DNA of 64,000 nucleotides, taken from Vagococcus allomyrinae (GTDB lineage Bacteria; Bacillota; Bacilli; Lactobacillales; Vagococcaceae). The position numbers were made by a program, and so were the translations under genes. Below, one piece after another: positions 19,135 to 29,036 of the stretch. Position 1 is the first letter of the stretch; each line of letters opens with the position of its first letter. The notes below the pieces were generated by a model, which saw only the letters and a list, made by a program, of their open reading frames with translations, had not been told where the DNA came from and made no database searches. Where the stretch lies: positions 110,357 through 174,356 of the forward strand of contig NZ_JAEEGA010000002.1 of the NCBI RefSeq assembly GCF_017829975.1. Direction: 5' to 3'.

Positions 19135-19461
19135 TTATCCCTCCTTAAAGTCTTTAATCGCTTCCAGGGCTAAGGCCAAAGCACTCGCCCCATCTAAAGA
19201 ACCATAAACCTGCCTCGGTAAAAACGCATAAGGAACCTTGGCATCCTCTGACAATTTTTTAATCATCTCCTCTTCAAACTGCAAATGGGGCGCCACCAGC
19301 ACCATATCTTTCGAACCGATTAAACTTTCCAAAAAGGCATCACTCTTCGCTTCAATGGTCACCTCCAAGCCTTTTTTCCGCGCTGCTTTGCGAATGTTCT
19401 GGGCTAAAAACCCGCTGGACGCTCCAGCGCTGCACACCAGTAGAATATTCAGATCCGTCAT
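19135..19461 (-). CDS. PTS lactose/cellobiose-type EIIB component
   Basis: A 108-residue IIB protein. The phosphocysteine is in LLVCSAGASSGFLA near residue 9, and the typical VLVAPHLQFEEE segment follows. It is the first gene of the operon. I chose the ATG at 19461 because AAGGGTGG lies just upstream; the frame is open 12 codons further but without a ribosome site. Confidence 0.9.
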   Translation of the reverse strand: MTDLNILLVCSAGASSGFLAQNIRKAARKKGLEVTIEAKSDAFLESLIGSKDMVLVAPHLQFEEEMIKKLSEDAKVPYAFLPRQVYGSLDGASALALALEAIKDFKEG

Positions 19462-19562
19462 CTTAACCACCCTTTCTTTAATAACTCCATCATCCATTGA
19501 ATAGTTAAGAAATTCCAGTCAGGTTTCTTTCCCAAAAAACGGAAACAAACAAAGTTCAAAAA

Positions 19563-19586
19563 AGCCACAGTATTATTTAAGTGGCT
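19563..19586. promoter_or_regulatory. Inverted repeat between PTS operon and PRD regulator
   Basis: AGCCAC at 19563-19568 and GTGGCT at 19581-19586 are separated by 12 bp in the divergent intergenic region. A TATACT -10-like box follows. This is a candidate operator for the adjacent regulator. Confidence 0.35.
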
Positions 19587-19634
19587 CTTAATTTAAGCTA
19601 TACTAAAACTATCATGACACAGGGGATGGGTAAG

Positions 19635-21563
19635 ATGAAAAAGAGATACCATTATCTTTTACTCTATTTATACGAACGAAACGATTGGCTAACGACCAAA
19701 CAATTAGCCGAGCACTTTAACATTACCGATCGCACCGTTCGTAATTATATTGCTAACATTAATCATGACTTTGACGGCTTGATCTTAAAGGAGCGTACCC
19801 GCTATAAGGTGAACCGCCTAGTCTATCCCAAATATGTCTTGGAACAGCGAACTGAAAATGTGCCCGAAACCCCTAACGAGCGCCAGCTTTATCAAATGGA
19901 ACAACTGCTGACAAATGAAAAAGGCCTCAACCTTACTGAAGCCTTGGATTATCTTTTTATTAGCGACAGCACTTTAATGAGCGACATGAGACAGATTAGC
20001 AAAAAAATTCAAGAACATCATTTAAGTCTGCAAAAAAGAGGCAACTATTTCCAGTTAGTCGGCGATGAAAAACATCGCCGCGCCTTACAAAGTTGGATAT
20101 TTTATAAAAAAAATGACGACTCTTTTATTATGATTGAAGAGCTGCAGCAAGCTTTTGGCAACTATGACTTAATCTCATTCCGCGCCAAAATCAATCAAAT
20201 TTTAGCAGCCCATCAACTTTTCGTTAATGACTTTACGATTAACAGCATTTTATTGCACATCCTGATTTCGTCCGAGCGCATTTTAAATCACAATCAAATT
20301 GAACTGCCCCGAGACACGGATTTAACTGCCCTAGAACAAACAAAAGAATTTCTCGTGGCGAAAGAACTAAAAACAGAAGTGGAAACCAATTTTTCAGCCG
20401 TCTTGGATCAAAATGAACTCTACTACTTGACCTTGCTGCTAGTCAGCAAATCAACCAAATTGATGGCAACGGAAAACGACCCACATAAAATCAGTGAATT
20501 TATCGATCCATACTCGCTGAAACTGACACAAACTGCGGTGGCCGCTGTTGAAGAGCTCTTTTTAATTAATTTTCAACAAGACGAATTTATCGTCAAGCTA
20601 GCTCTCCATGTTAGAAACTTAATGCTGCGGGCAAAATACCATAACTTTTCCAAAAATCCTTTAACCGATACCATTAAGTCCTCCCACACCTTTATCTACG
20701 AACTGGCCATTGTCCTGACAAATTCCTTGCAGGAACAAACTGGCTACAGCATTCCCGAGTGTGAGATTACTTATTTAGCCTTTCATATCGGTTCCTTTAT
20801 TGAGCAAGAAAAAAAATTAGCCAACAAGTTTAAAACATTGTTAGTCTGTGATAACTATCAAGGAAACCACTTAGCATTGGCGGAAAAGTTAAAACAATTA
20901 TTTGGCGATCACCTTGAAATCATTCAAGTCTTAACTACCGAAACCGCTTCTCTGAATGAAAAGGAATTTGACCTTATTATTTCCACTTATCCACAAGAGG
21001 TGCTGCAAACGGAAGCCATTACGATCAGTCATTTTTTAACCTTAGACGACAAGGAAAGTCTCACCAAAAAAATCAAACAATTGGAAAACCGCCGGAATAA
21101 ACGACAGATGAAAACCTACATGAGTGAGTACCTTACCTCCACCTGTTTTAATCGCAATGTTTATTTGGAATCCCAAGCAGCCTATATTCACTATTTAGCG
21201 CAACAACTTTACGAGGAAGGCTATGTGGACAAGCAGTTTGTCCACTCCGTCATGGAACGAGAAAGCCTGTCGCCAACTGCCATGAATAATATCGTGGCCA
21301 TTCCTCACGCTTTAAACATGAACGCTTTTAAAACCGCTTTTGCCTTAATCGCTAACGATACACCGATACCTTGGGGCAAGCACACCGTCCAATGGATTAT
21401 TATGTTGTCGATCAACCGGGAAGAAGCCAACAGTTTTCAAAAAATCTACAACAGCATCATTGAAGTCTTTTCTGATAATAACTTAGCCAAACAAATGCTC
21501 CATGTCACCTCAGCAAAGGAGTTTATCGATCATTTGGCCGAACTTGTTTCGACCTTTGACTAA
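19635..21563 (+). CDS. BglG/LicR-type PRD transcriptional activator
   Basis: A 642-residue multidomain regulator. It has an N-terminal HTH (LTTKQLAEHFNITDRTVRNY), a second HTH near LTEALDYLFISDSTLMSDM, two PTS regulation domains with phosphorylatable histidines (the second near ITYLAFHIGSF), a IIB-like domain (LLVCDNYQGNH) and a C-terminal IIA-type domain (IVAIPHALNMNA). Such LicR/MtlR-like proteins are tuned by PTS phosphorylation and activate the adjacent sugar operon. The ATG at 19635 has an AGGGG upstream; earlier in-frame GTG and ATG codons lack one. A hairpin terminator follows. Confidence 0.88.
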   Translation: MKKRYHYLLLYLYERNDWLTTKQLAEHFNITDRTVRNYIANINHDFDGLILKERTRYKVNRLVYPKYVLEQRTENVPETPNERQLYQMEQLLTNEKGLNLTEALDYLFISDSTLMSDMRQISKKIQEHHLSLQKRGNYFQLVGDEKHRRALQSWIFYKKNDDSFIMIEELQQAFGNYDLISFRAKINQILAAHQLFVNDFTINSILLHILISSERILNHNQIELPRDTDLTALEQTKEFLVAKELKTEVETNFSAVLDQNELYYLTLLLVSKSTKLMATENDPHKISEFIDPYSLKLTQTAVAAVEELFLINFQQDEFIVKLALHVRNLMLRAKYHNFSKNPLTDTIKSSHTFIYELAIVLTNSLQEQTGYSIPECEITYLAFHIGSFIEQEKKLANKFKTLLVCDNYQGNHLALAEKLKQLFGDHLEIIQVLTTETASLNEKEFDLIISTYPQEVLQTEAITISHFLTLDDKESLTKKIKQLENRRNKRQMKTYMSEYLTSTCFNRNVYLESQAAYIHYLAQQLYEEGYVDKQFVHSVMERESLSPTAMNNIVAIPHALNMNAFKTAFALIANDTPIPWGKHTVQWIIMLSINREEANSFQKIYNSIIEVFSDNNLAKQMLHVTSAKEFIDHLAELVSTFD

Positions 21564-21586
21564 TCCAGTCACCACTCTTCTACAAA

Positions 21587-21630
21587 AAAGAGCTAGAAAC
21601 TCTCGCCTAAACAAGATTTCCTAGCTCTTT
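21587..21630. terminator. Bidirectional terminator
   Basis: AAAGAGCTAGAAA pairs with TTTCCTAGCTCTTT across a 16-nt loop, between the PRD regulator and the convergent WxL cluster A. Confidence 0.75.
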
Positions 21631-21666
21631 CTCAAAACAACTGAGACAAATTATTGTGTTATTGTC

Positions 21667-22410
21667 TTACTCATTACCTGGCGCATCTGAAAGAACCCAC
21701 ATTAAACGCGTTTTATAAGAAACCGCATCTTTGGCAATACTTCCCGGCACACTTAAGGCTACTGCCTTATTCTTTTGAACGCCTTCCATTTCTTCCACAG
21801 TTCCAAACATGTTTAACCACGTTCCGGCACCGGCACCTTCTGCAGCCGACATCACAAGGGCTTCTTCACCCATTGGATCTAAGGCAAAGCCAGTTGCCGT
21901 TGGCGCAGTCACACCCTGAGTATTACTGCTAAGAGCAGGATTGCTAAAGGTAATTTCCGCCCCTGCTAACTCTTCATTTAACGTGTCTTCGTTTCTAAAT
22001 TGACCATCTTGTTTGACTTTTAAGGACCAACCAACGTTTGTTCCCCGTTTATCAGTTACCTGAGCATAGTTCCCACGGAAAGTCCCATCTTTTAACTCTT
22101 GGGCATTGGCGAAATACGTTTCATCATTGCTGCTAATTTTATTTTCACCAAAAACTAAACTTGAAACAAAGTCGATACTTAATGAACCACCGGTACCTGG
22201 GTTAGGATCACCGCCAGGATTAGTCGGATCAATTGGCTCAACTTCATTCTCTGGGTTTTCGGGATCCACCGGGTTTGTCGGATCATCATTCTCAACAAAG
22301 CCAACGACACCATTTGACGTATAAACACCGACTTCAGCAGCAGATGCCACGGCACCACCGACTAAACTCGTTAAAACTAAAGCTGAGATAAACATTTTTG
22401 TTGATTTCAT
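21667..22410 (-). CDS. WxL-domain surface protein
   Basis: A 247-residue exported protein: signal peptide (cleavage near VASAAE), a Pro/Asn/Glu/Gly linker (about residues 42-75), then a WxL domain with both motifs intact, VGWSLKV and LMWVLSD. WxL domains bind peptidoglycan non-covalently on the Gram-positive surface. It is the last gene of cluster A, after the long WxL protein, and both end in a similar tail (SDAPGNE, RDVPGND). GGAGG precedes the ATG. Confidence 0.9.
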   Translation of the reverse strand: MKSTKMFISALVLTSLVGGAVASAAEVGVYTSNGVVGFVENDDPTNPVDPENPENEVEPIDPTNPGGDPNPGTGGSLSIDFVSSLVFGENKISSNDETYFANAQELKDGTFRGNYAQVTDKRGTNVGWSLKVKQDGQFRNEDTLNEELAGAEITFSNPALSSNTQGVTAPTATGFALDPMGEEALVMSAAEGAGAGTWLNMFGTVEEMEGVQKNKAVALSVPGSIAKDAVSYKTRLMWVLSDAPGNE

Positions 22411-22446
22411 AATAAAATTTCCTCCATTTTTTAGGTTTTATTTTAC

Positions 22447-22488
22447 CCGCTAAAGACCTCTCACTGTTTCAGAAAGGACCTTTAGCGG
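22447..22488 (-). terminator. Hairpin between two WxL genes
   Basis: CCGCTAAAG at 22447-22455 pairs with CTTTAGCGG at 22480-22488 within the operon. No clear T-run follows, so it may be a processing or partial-termination element rather than a full terminator. Confidence 0.45.
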
Positions 22489-22500
22489 AATTAACACACA

Positions 22501-25386
22501 TTAATCATTTCCAGGGACATCGCGCAAGGTCCACTCGATGGTTCCCTGATAGGTTTCCGCATTGACTTTGCCAGGTTGGGTCTTTAAATTGAGACCCGCT
22601 TGTTGCCCTAACCAGTCAGTTGATAAGTCGATCGGTTGATCATCTTGAGCCGTTTGATGGTAAAGCTCCACACTTTCTTGGTCGATCACGGTTTCTTTAC
22701 CTTGAGAGCGATAGACAATCGCATCGATCAACTCCGCCCCACTAGCGCTTTTAAGCCGCTGCCCCATTTTAGCACTTAAGCTAAAGGGTTGTTTCTCACT
22801 TCTAGTATCTTGAACCACTAAACTTCCCACTAATTGTTGCAGCGGATAGTTCATCGCTTGACTGCCAATCGCCAGCTCCTGCCCAAAGGAAAAGGAGCTG
22901 GGAGCACTGATAAACATCAGCTCTCCACCTTTGACCACAATCGTCGTGCCTTGTTTAAACAAGGCGTCAATAAATGGCGTATCGGCCAATGGATTGGTAT
23001 TGCCGGCCTTATCTGTCAGGAAAACTTGAATGACATCTCCTAACACAAGGTCTTTAACCGCAACACGCCAACTACCGTCTTCCTGTACCTCCCCACTGAT
23101 CGGCTCACCATTTTGAGCCGTCACTAATTTCTCATTGAGCTGGTACGTCACTTGGGCTCCGATTTCAGCCGCTTTTCCAGTAAGTTCCTGACTCTCTGGT
23201 GCAGCGCCCTGAAGCTCATAGGCTGGTTCTGGCGGTGTGACATCTTTAATAAGGGTCTCAAAGGTTAAAGTTTTCGAAGCATCGATAACCAGCCCCACCG
23301 TAATTGCTTTATCCGCTAAATTAAAGCGGGTGTCCCGATAACTAAAATACCCTTGACTATCCGTCCACAGATCATCGTGTTGAATGCCATACGTATCTTC
23401 GATATACCCCTGAAACTGACCTTCACTAGCATAAATCGGCGTCGTCGTCACCTCACCTTCCCCATTCGCCCCATGATCATCAGGAATTTCACCTAATTTC
23501 ACACGAGCTTTAATGGTTAAATGAGCATCAGTTACTTCCTCAAACTCAACAGTCGGTTGATGCTTAACTGACGTTATCCGGCTAATCGACGATGAAATGA
23601 ACTTGGTTTGTAGCTGGGAATTGTCTGATACAACCTTTTGCATACTGCCACTCCCTGTGACCAACAGTTGCGCCACCCCCTCATAAGAATAAGTTGGCGG
23701 ACCTTGAATATCGCTGGCTGTGTACCATAATGAAAGATCACCATCTGTGACTTCAAAGGTATTTGTCGCCCGGTTCGTTGTGCCCAAACTAATTGCCCGC
23801 GAGGTCGTTTGCCCACCTAAGTTTCTAATATCAAAATACCTTGGCGCAGTTAAACGAAAGGTCGTATTAGTCGGGCCATTGGCATTGCTTAAATTAACGG
23901 CACTTTCCGTGGACCCCTTCCCAATAATCGTAATACTGGCACCGGCTTCTGACACAAAGCGGGTGTCGCTGACTGCAAAATTAATCACCGATGTCGTGGT
24001 GGAGCCATTTCGTAAATTAACCGTCGCATTTGCTTTCACCACCATCTCAGAAGTATTAAAATTAAAACGCACCGCATTGCCCGGCATATTGACATTATAA
24101 GTGGCCCCTTCACCAATGGTAATCGTCTTATAATGATAGAAAACCGCTGGGTAAGTGGTTCCCCCTTTTTGAGACTGGGACAAGAAAACATCACTATCAG
24201 CTCCTACAGTAAATTCTTGAGTATAACCTGTGTCAGTCGTTCGGGCTGCTAAATTATAGTAGAAAATGGAAAAGTCGTAATAATTAACATTTCCTCGATA
24301 AACCGTCCCCTCTTCCATCTGCAAACTTCCGACATAAAAATTTTCAGCTCGCGTATCGATTGTCATCTGACCGTATAAAGTAATCCCAGCATACTGAGCG
24401 CGCGCTAAGCGCTGAACACTTGGTTCAGTCGTGATATTGCCAAAGCGGTAATGCCATTTGCCACTATGTGCCGCTAAGCGAGAACCAACAATATCTTCCG
24501 AATAACCACCAGCATAACGTTGAGCCAAAATCACATCGTGGAGATGAAAGGTCGGTCGATCACTACCTGGATCACCTAAATTAATCGAACTTCCTTGAAA
24601 ATCCACTCGATGGCCATTGCCGTTAATCTCCAAGCTGCGTTTCAGCAAATAAGTGGCCACATTATTAGGATCTCCCTCACCAGCCGTTCGCGGATTGCTA
24701 AAACTGGCCGTCAAGTTGATTTTATTAACTGACGTGTCCATAATCGCCTTAGCAAAATCAGCCCAATTAGCAGCATCGGCCTCGCCAGTTGCTCTAACTG
24801 TTTTCTCCACCTCTGCTACCTTTGGCTCCTGAGGCTGCTCTAACTCAAGTGGTTGTTCTGACATTTCAGTCACCATTTCCTCTGATTCCAGCGTTTCCTC
24901 CAGGAACTCTGTCTCTTCCGTTTCTTCCACAACTTCTTCTTCAGGAATCACCAACACAAACACCTCAGATTGTTTCCCCTCACTTGTCAGTTGGAATGAA
25001 AAAGTACCACTTTGTTGAGGAATCAAAGACAAGGTAATTTGAGCCGAAAACAGCTCTGGTTCAGCTAATACTAGCTCAGTTTCCCTCTCCACCTGAGGAA
25101 CAATTGTTAGTAAGCGGGACCCTTTATCCCACTCGATTTGGACTAGCTCTGGTTGCAAAGTCTCTGCTTGGACAAAATCAATCCCTTCTGGCACACTCAT
25201 ATAAACAGGCGCCGTTCCGTCATTAATTAGCGCTTGTAACCTCATTTCCTGACCTAGCGCCCCCTCTTGATTCCCCTGTAACCTCAAGGCAGAGTATGAA
25301 GGCTCTTCATAAGCCAAGGCAAAAATCGGAAAACATAGCTGACTGATCAATAGAACAATTAGTAGTAATGGTCGATAGTTTCTCAT
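22501..25386 (-). CDS. Large WxL-domain surface protein with beta-helix-like region
   Basis: A 961-residue exported protein. A signal peptide is followed by a globular N-terminal domain, a very acidic stretch (about residues 150-195), a long Asn/Thr/Gly-rich region suggestive of a pectate-lyase-like beta-helix (NKINLTASFSNPRT, LEINGNGHRVDF), and a C-terminal WxL-like domain. The proximal motif reads PFSLSAK, phenylalanine for tryptophan; the distal motif IEWTL is intact. Likely a surface adhesin or matrix protein presented by the DUF916 partner encoded just upstream. GGGAGC precedes the ATG. Confidence 0.82.
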   Translation of the reverse strand: MRNYRPLLLIVLLISQLCFPIFALAYEEPSYSALRLQGNQEGALGQEMRLQALINDGTAPVYMSVPEGIDFVQAETLQPELVQIEWDKGSRLLTIVPQVERETELVLAEPELFSAQITLSLIPQQSGTFSFQLTSEGKQSEVFVLVIPEEEVVEETEETEFLEETLESEEMVTEMSEQPLELEQPQEPKVAEVEKTVRATGEADAANWADFAKAIMDTSVNKINLTASFSNPRTAGEGDPNNVATYLLKRSLEINGNGHRVDFQGSSINLGDPGSDRPTFHLHDVILAQRYAGGYSEDIVGSRLAAHSGKWHYRFGNITTEPSVQRLARAQYAGITLYGQMTIDTRAENFYVGSLQMEEGTVYRGNVNYYDFSIFYYNLAARTTDTGYTQEFTVGADSDVFLSQSQKGGTTYPAVFYHYKTITIGEGATYNVNMPGNAVRFNFNTSEMVVKANATVNLRNGSTTTSVINFAVSDTRFVSEAGASITIIGKGSTESAVNLSNANGPTNTTFRLTAPRYFDIRNLGGQTTSRAISLGTTNRATNTFEVTDGDLSLWYTASDIQGPPTYSYEGVAQLLVTGSGSMQKVVSDNSQLQTKFISSSISRITSVKHQPTVEFEEVTDAHLTIKARVKLGEIPDDHGANGEGEVTTTPIYASEGQFQGYIEDTYGIQHDDLWTDSQGYFSYRDTRFNLADKAITVGLVIDASKTLTFETLIKDVTPPEPAYELQGAAPESQELTGKAAEIGAQVTYQLNEKLVTAQNGEPISGEVQEDGSWRVAVKDLVLGDVIQVFLTDKAGNTNPLADTPFIDALFKQGTTIVVKGGELMFISAPSSFSFGQELAIGSQAMNYPLQQLVGSLVVQDTRSEKQPFSLSAKMGQRLKSASGAELIDAIVYRSQGKETVIDQESVELYHQTAQDDQPIDLSTDWLGQQAGLNLKTQPGKVNAETYQGTIEWTLRDVPGND

Positions 25387-25438
25387 GATTGAGCTCCCTT
25401 CACTGTGGAATCAACAGACACTAATCATAGATTTCCTT

Positions 25439-26467
25439 TTATTTTTCAATTGTTTCTTCCCGCTGTTTTTTCTTAAGCAATAGGATTAATAACACGATAA
25501 CTAAGATAGCCATAACCGCTAAGACGACATACAACAACCAGCTGTAATCTGGTTTAATCGTGACGTCTTTGGCATTTAAGGCTTTTGCTTCCTCAGCCTT
25601 AATCGTAAAATCACGTTCCCACTCCCACTCATACTCTTTAGATGTTGCGCTGATCTTCATCGTATAAGTACCAGCTGCCAGTTTTTCTCCTTTTAATGAC
25701 ACGGGAAAGTCAAAGTTAGAATTAGGTGCCAGTTGCATCTCTGATTTAGCTTCTTGATAAAGAACTTCAGTCTGACCCTTTTTGTAGATTTTAGTACTAA
25801 CAGCCAATTTATTAACAAAAGTTGGCGTGACATTTTGTAGATTTGCAGTAATCACATTGCGACGATTCTTTTGACCAGGGGCAACCTCATTTAGCTGAAG
25901 CTCTGGTTCTACCGTCTCTTGATCTTCTTGCAAGACGATTGCCACAGCATAACTGTATAGATTTTCAATTTCCAACGCCTCTGATTCCTGATCATTTTTC
26001 TGTTCTTCTTGTTTTTCTTTCAGCGTAATGCCTCCGACTAAAATACCGCTGATTTTTTCTTCAGGCATTTGAATCGTTAACGGCAATCGCAAACTACTCT
26101 TGGCCTTTAACTCGACGCTCTCTACTACGTCGACAATCTCAGCTAAATCATAAAGCAAGGTGGCATCAGGTTTGCTTTGACTTTTTCCATATTCCACCAC
26201 ACCACCACTATTAGTCGTGGCGCTATTAATCTCGGCTTCAATCGTAATATCCCGTTCCGTATCATTCGTTAAATTGATATAAAGTGTTTGCTGTTGATTA
26301 GGGGTCATCAATAAATCAAAATAGCTCTTCTTGGCATCCACTTGATTATCTGGTAATTCCGTCTGAACAGAAAAACTCAACTCCGAAGCAATTCCCGTTT
26401 CAGTAGCTAACAGACCACAGACGAAAACAAATGTAACTAACATAAAAAATTTCATTGCTTTTTTCAT
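25439..26467 (-). CDS. DUF916/DUF3324 WxL-interacting membrane protein
   Basis: A 342-residue protein with a signal peptide, a DUF916 domain (SYFDLLMTPNQQQTLYINLTN near residue 45, ISGILVGGITL near 135), a DUF3324 domain, one C-terminal membrane helix (about residues 310-330) and a basic cytoplasmic tail (KKKQREETIEK). This family binds peptidoglycan and WxL proteins and holds them at the cell surface. It is the first gene of cluster A. AGAGGT precedes the ATG. Confidence 0.9.
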   Translation of the reverse strand: MKKAMKFFMLVTFVFVCGLLATETGIASELSFSVQTELPDNQVDAKKSYFDLLMTPNQQQTLYINLTNDTERDITIEAEINSATTNSGGVVEYGKSQSKPDATLLYDLAEIVDVVESVELKAKSSLRLPLTIQMPEEKISGILVGGITLKEKQEEQKNDQESEALEIENLYSYAVAIVLQEDQETVEPELQLNEVAPGQKNRRNVITANLQNVTPTFVNKLAVSTKIYKKGQTEVLYQEAKSEMQLAPNSNFDFPVSLKGEKLAAGTYTMKISATSKEYEWEWERDFTIKAEEAKALNAKDVTIKPDYSWLLYVVLAVMAILVIVLLILLLKKKQREETIEK

Positions 26468-26574
26468 TATTAGACAACCTCTCTTCTCTTTTTTCTATGA
26501 CCCTATCATAACAAGTTCAAGCCACTTAGTTGTCCCGTTTTTTCGGTTATATAACTACTTTTTTTGAGAATGAA

Positions 26575-26603
26575 GAAAAACCCCAGCTCGTCATCAGCTG
26601 GGG
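26575..26603 (-). terminator. Rho-independent terminator of universal stress gene
   Basis: CCCCAGCT at 26581-26588 pairs with AGCTGGGG at 26596-26603 and is followed by TTTTT on the minus strand. Confidence 0.85.
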
Positions 26604-26665
26604 CAATCAAATTCTCTTCATCAAATACTACCTATATAATTAAGTAAACACCTGACTTATTTCAT

Positions 26666-27091
26666 TCATTTTATCACCTGAACCAAACAAGGAGCATGCT
26701 TTAACACATAGCTTACCGTTGACCCAATTAAGCCTTTCGACAAAATGCCTGATTGACTAGCCCCCATAAAGATAACATCAATCTGAAGTTCCTCAGGTAA
26801 GATCTTAGCTAAATAGGTTTTCGGATTTCCCGATTCAACCAACGTTTCCACCTTTTCCACCCCAAACGTACGAGCTCTTTCGACTTTGTCTAACAAAGGG
26901 CCAGCAATCTGTTTTCTCAATCGAGCGGTTTCATCCAATCCCTCTCGATAGGGGACTATTTCACTCTCAATATACACAATAAACAGCTGTGAATTATGTG
27001 CTTTCGACACATTAAGCGCTTCCTCAAAGGCTTTTTCTGAACGAGCTGAGCCATCGACTGCGACTAATATGTTCTTATATTGTTTTTCCAT
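26666..27091 (-). CDS. Universal stress protein (UspA family)
   Basis: A 141-residue UspA-fold protein. It begins YKNILVAVDGSARSEKAFEE and ends with the ATP-binding-type loop GASQSGILSKGLIGSTVSY and HAPCLVQV. Such proteins bind nucleotides and help survival under stress. I chose the ATG at 27091 (AGAGG upstream), which gives the usual family length; the frame is open 22 codons further upstream. It appears monocistronic, with its own terminator. Confidence 0.88.
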   Translation of the reverse strand: MEKQYKNILVAVDGSARSEKAFEEALNVSKAHNSQLFIVYIESEIVPYREGLDETARLRKQIAGPLLDKVERARTFGVEKVETLVESGNPKTYLAKILPEELQIDVIFMGASQSGILSKGLIGSTVSYVLKHAPCLVQVIK

Positions 27092-27535
27092 CTTAACCTC
27101 TTTTTTCCGTTGTCTCCTACCCTCCATTAATTTGTTCCATAGACTGACGTCTCTCATTCTCTGAAATCACCATCTCACTATATAGGAATGATAAACGAAC
27201 ACTTGTTTACTTGATTTTCCCACGATAAATAGCAAATCTCTGTGGATTACCTTCATCAATTTACAACCACTACATATTTTGTTTCCCAAGCTTGCGACAA
27301 CACGAAATTGTCACAGACATTATCCACGACCGCCCCTTTCGCTCAACCGCCAACTCCTTTCTCACTAGCAATAACCGACAAAATGGCAGATTTCCCAAGG
27401 TATCTTTACTATAACCTTATCACAGGAATAAACAAGGGTAAAGAATAAAGGAAACTCACACATCCATTTATTATTATTTAGATAACTGCTCAATTCACTC
27501 TAAAAAACTAGCCATCTAAGGGTTCACCATGTCCC
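27092..27535. other. Intergenic stretch, no gene seen
   Basis: About 440 bp between the universal stress gene and the lacG terminator. A 68-codon plus-strand frame has no ribosome site or family resemblance. No structured RNA was recognised. Confidence 0.5.
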
Positions 27536-27568
27536 AAAAAAGCCAAAAAGCTAATAAGCTCTTTGGCT
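27536..27568 (-). terminator. Rho-independent terminator of lacRG
   Basis: AGCCAAAAAGCT pairs with AGCTCTTTGGCT around a 4-nt loop, and a T-run follows on the minus strand. It is just downstream of lacG. Confidence 0.85.
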
Positions 27569-27595
27569 TTCTGACTGCCTTAATTTAACTACACC

Positions 27596-29020
27596 CTATT
27601 TATTAAACGCCTCTAATGAGATTAATTTTTGAGAACGACTGACTGAATTAAACCAATGAGCTGATTTTTTAGGATAACGTGTCTGAGTCGCAAAATCAAT
27701 GTAAAACAGGCCATATCGTTTATTGTAACCATTTGTCCATGAAAAGACATCCATTAAAGACCACATAAAGTACCCTTGAACATTAACCCCTTGAGAAATC
27801 GCTTGTTGAATGGCTTCCAAATGCAGAAAAACATAATCAATGCGGTTATCATCGCTTACTGTGCCGTTTTCCAGAACATCCTTATCCCCCATCCCATTTT
27901 CGGTCACATACATCTTGTGATAGTTAGGGTAGCGTTGACTTATCTCAACTAACATATCCAGTAACCCTTGAGGGTAAATCGGCCAGTCCCAATCCGTCGC
28001 AGGGATCGTCGGATTATTAACACGTTCACCAATTCCTTTAAGAGCGAAGATACTACTGCCTTTTTCACCACTGCCATTGTGATGAATATGAGACTCGCCA
28101 TCATAAGCTGCAAGGAAATGACTGGCATAATAATTAATTCCCAGAAAATCAAGCTCTTCAGCTGCCAAAGCCAACACCTCAAATTCTTCTGGCGTCGTCT
28201 CTAACGTCCCATTATTTTTTTTAAGAACATCGTTAATGATCGCCATAGTATCCGCTTGATAGCTCCCCTTAAAGGTGCCATCTAGCAAAAATTGATTCGC
28301 CACAATGTGTTCATTTTTAGCCGCCTGAGCACTGGAAAGTTGATCGTCAATCGGATACTTTGATTCTAAAATATGAACGATACCAATTTCACCAGGATAC
28401 TTATGTTCCTTAAAGACCTTCACCACACGAGCGTGTCCCACTAACATATTATGCATCGACTGAATCGCCTTGGTAATATCATACTTAATATTAGGTGGAA
28501 AATGTCCAATGATATACTGGCCAGCGACAACTGACCAAGGTTCATTGATCGTGATCCAATAGCTGACTTTACTGGCATATTCCTTAAAACAGAAACTAGC
28601 AAAGGCCACATAGGCCTCCACCATTTCTTTTGACAGCCAATCCCCTTTTTGGTACAGCGCTTCCGGTGTATCAAAATGATGGAGTGTCACAAAAGGCTCC
28701 ACCTTATTTTTTAAACACTCATCAATTAACCCGTGGTAGAACTCAACCCCTTGCTGATTAGGCTCCCCCGTCCCTTCTGGAAAAATCCGCGACCAGGCAA
28801 TTGAGATGCGAATCCCATTAATCCCAAATTGCTGACATAACGACAAATCCTCTGGGTACTTATGGTAAAAATCACTGGCAGTACTGGGATCAAACACTCC
28901 TTGAGCCTCTAAATAATCATCCCAATAGGTCTTTCCTTTTCCACCCACTGTTACTGCCCCTTCTGCCTGATAAGCAGCTGTCGCTGCACCAAAGATAAAA
29001 CCTTCTTCAAATTGATTCAC
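27596..29020 (-). CDS. lacG: 6-phospho-beta-galactosidase
   Basis: A 474-residue GH1 enzyme closely resembling LacG along its whole length. The N-terminus FIFGAATAAYQAEGAV, acid/base motif TINEP, nucleophile motif YVTENGMG and the phosphate-binding segment SWTNGYNKRYGLFYID match the 6-phospho-beta-galactosidase subgroup. It splits lactose 6-phosphate into glucose and galactose 6-phosphate, which feeds LacAB, LacC and LacD. The GTG start has AGGAGG 8 nt upstream. Unusually for the pathway, it sits behind lacR on the strand opposite to the other lac genes. Confidence 0.93.
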   Translation of the reverse strand: MNQFEEGFIFGAATAAYQAEGAVTVGGKGKTYWDDYLEAQGVFDPSTASDFYHKYPEDLSLCQQFGINGIRISIAWSRIFPEGTGEPNQQGVEFYHGLIDECLKNKVEPFVTLHHFDTPEALYQKGDWLSKEMVEAYVAFASFCFKEYASKVSYWITINEPWSVVAGQYIIGHFPPNIKYDITKAIQSMHNMLVGHARVVKVFKEHKYPGEIGIVHILESKYPIDDQLSSAQAAKNEHIVANQFLLDGTFKGSYQADTMAIINDVLKKNNGTLETTPEEFEVLALAAEELDFLGINYYASHFLAAYDGESHIHHNGSGEKGSSIFALKGIGERVNNPTIPATDWDWPIYPQGLLDMLVEISQRYPNYHKMYVTENGMGDKDVLENGTVSDDNRIDYVFLHLEAIQQAISQGVNVQGYFMWSLMDVFSWTNGYNKRYGLFYIDFATQTRYPKKSAHWFNSVSRSQKLISLEAFNK

Positions 29021-29036
29021 AACATAATCCTCCTAG

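Noticed and set aside
27242-27448. 68-codon plus-strand frame between the universal stress gene and lacG
   Set aside because: No ribosome site, low-complexity Thr/Pro composition and no family resemblance.
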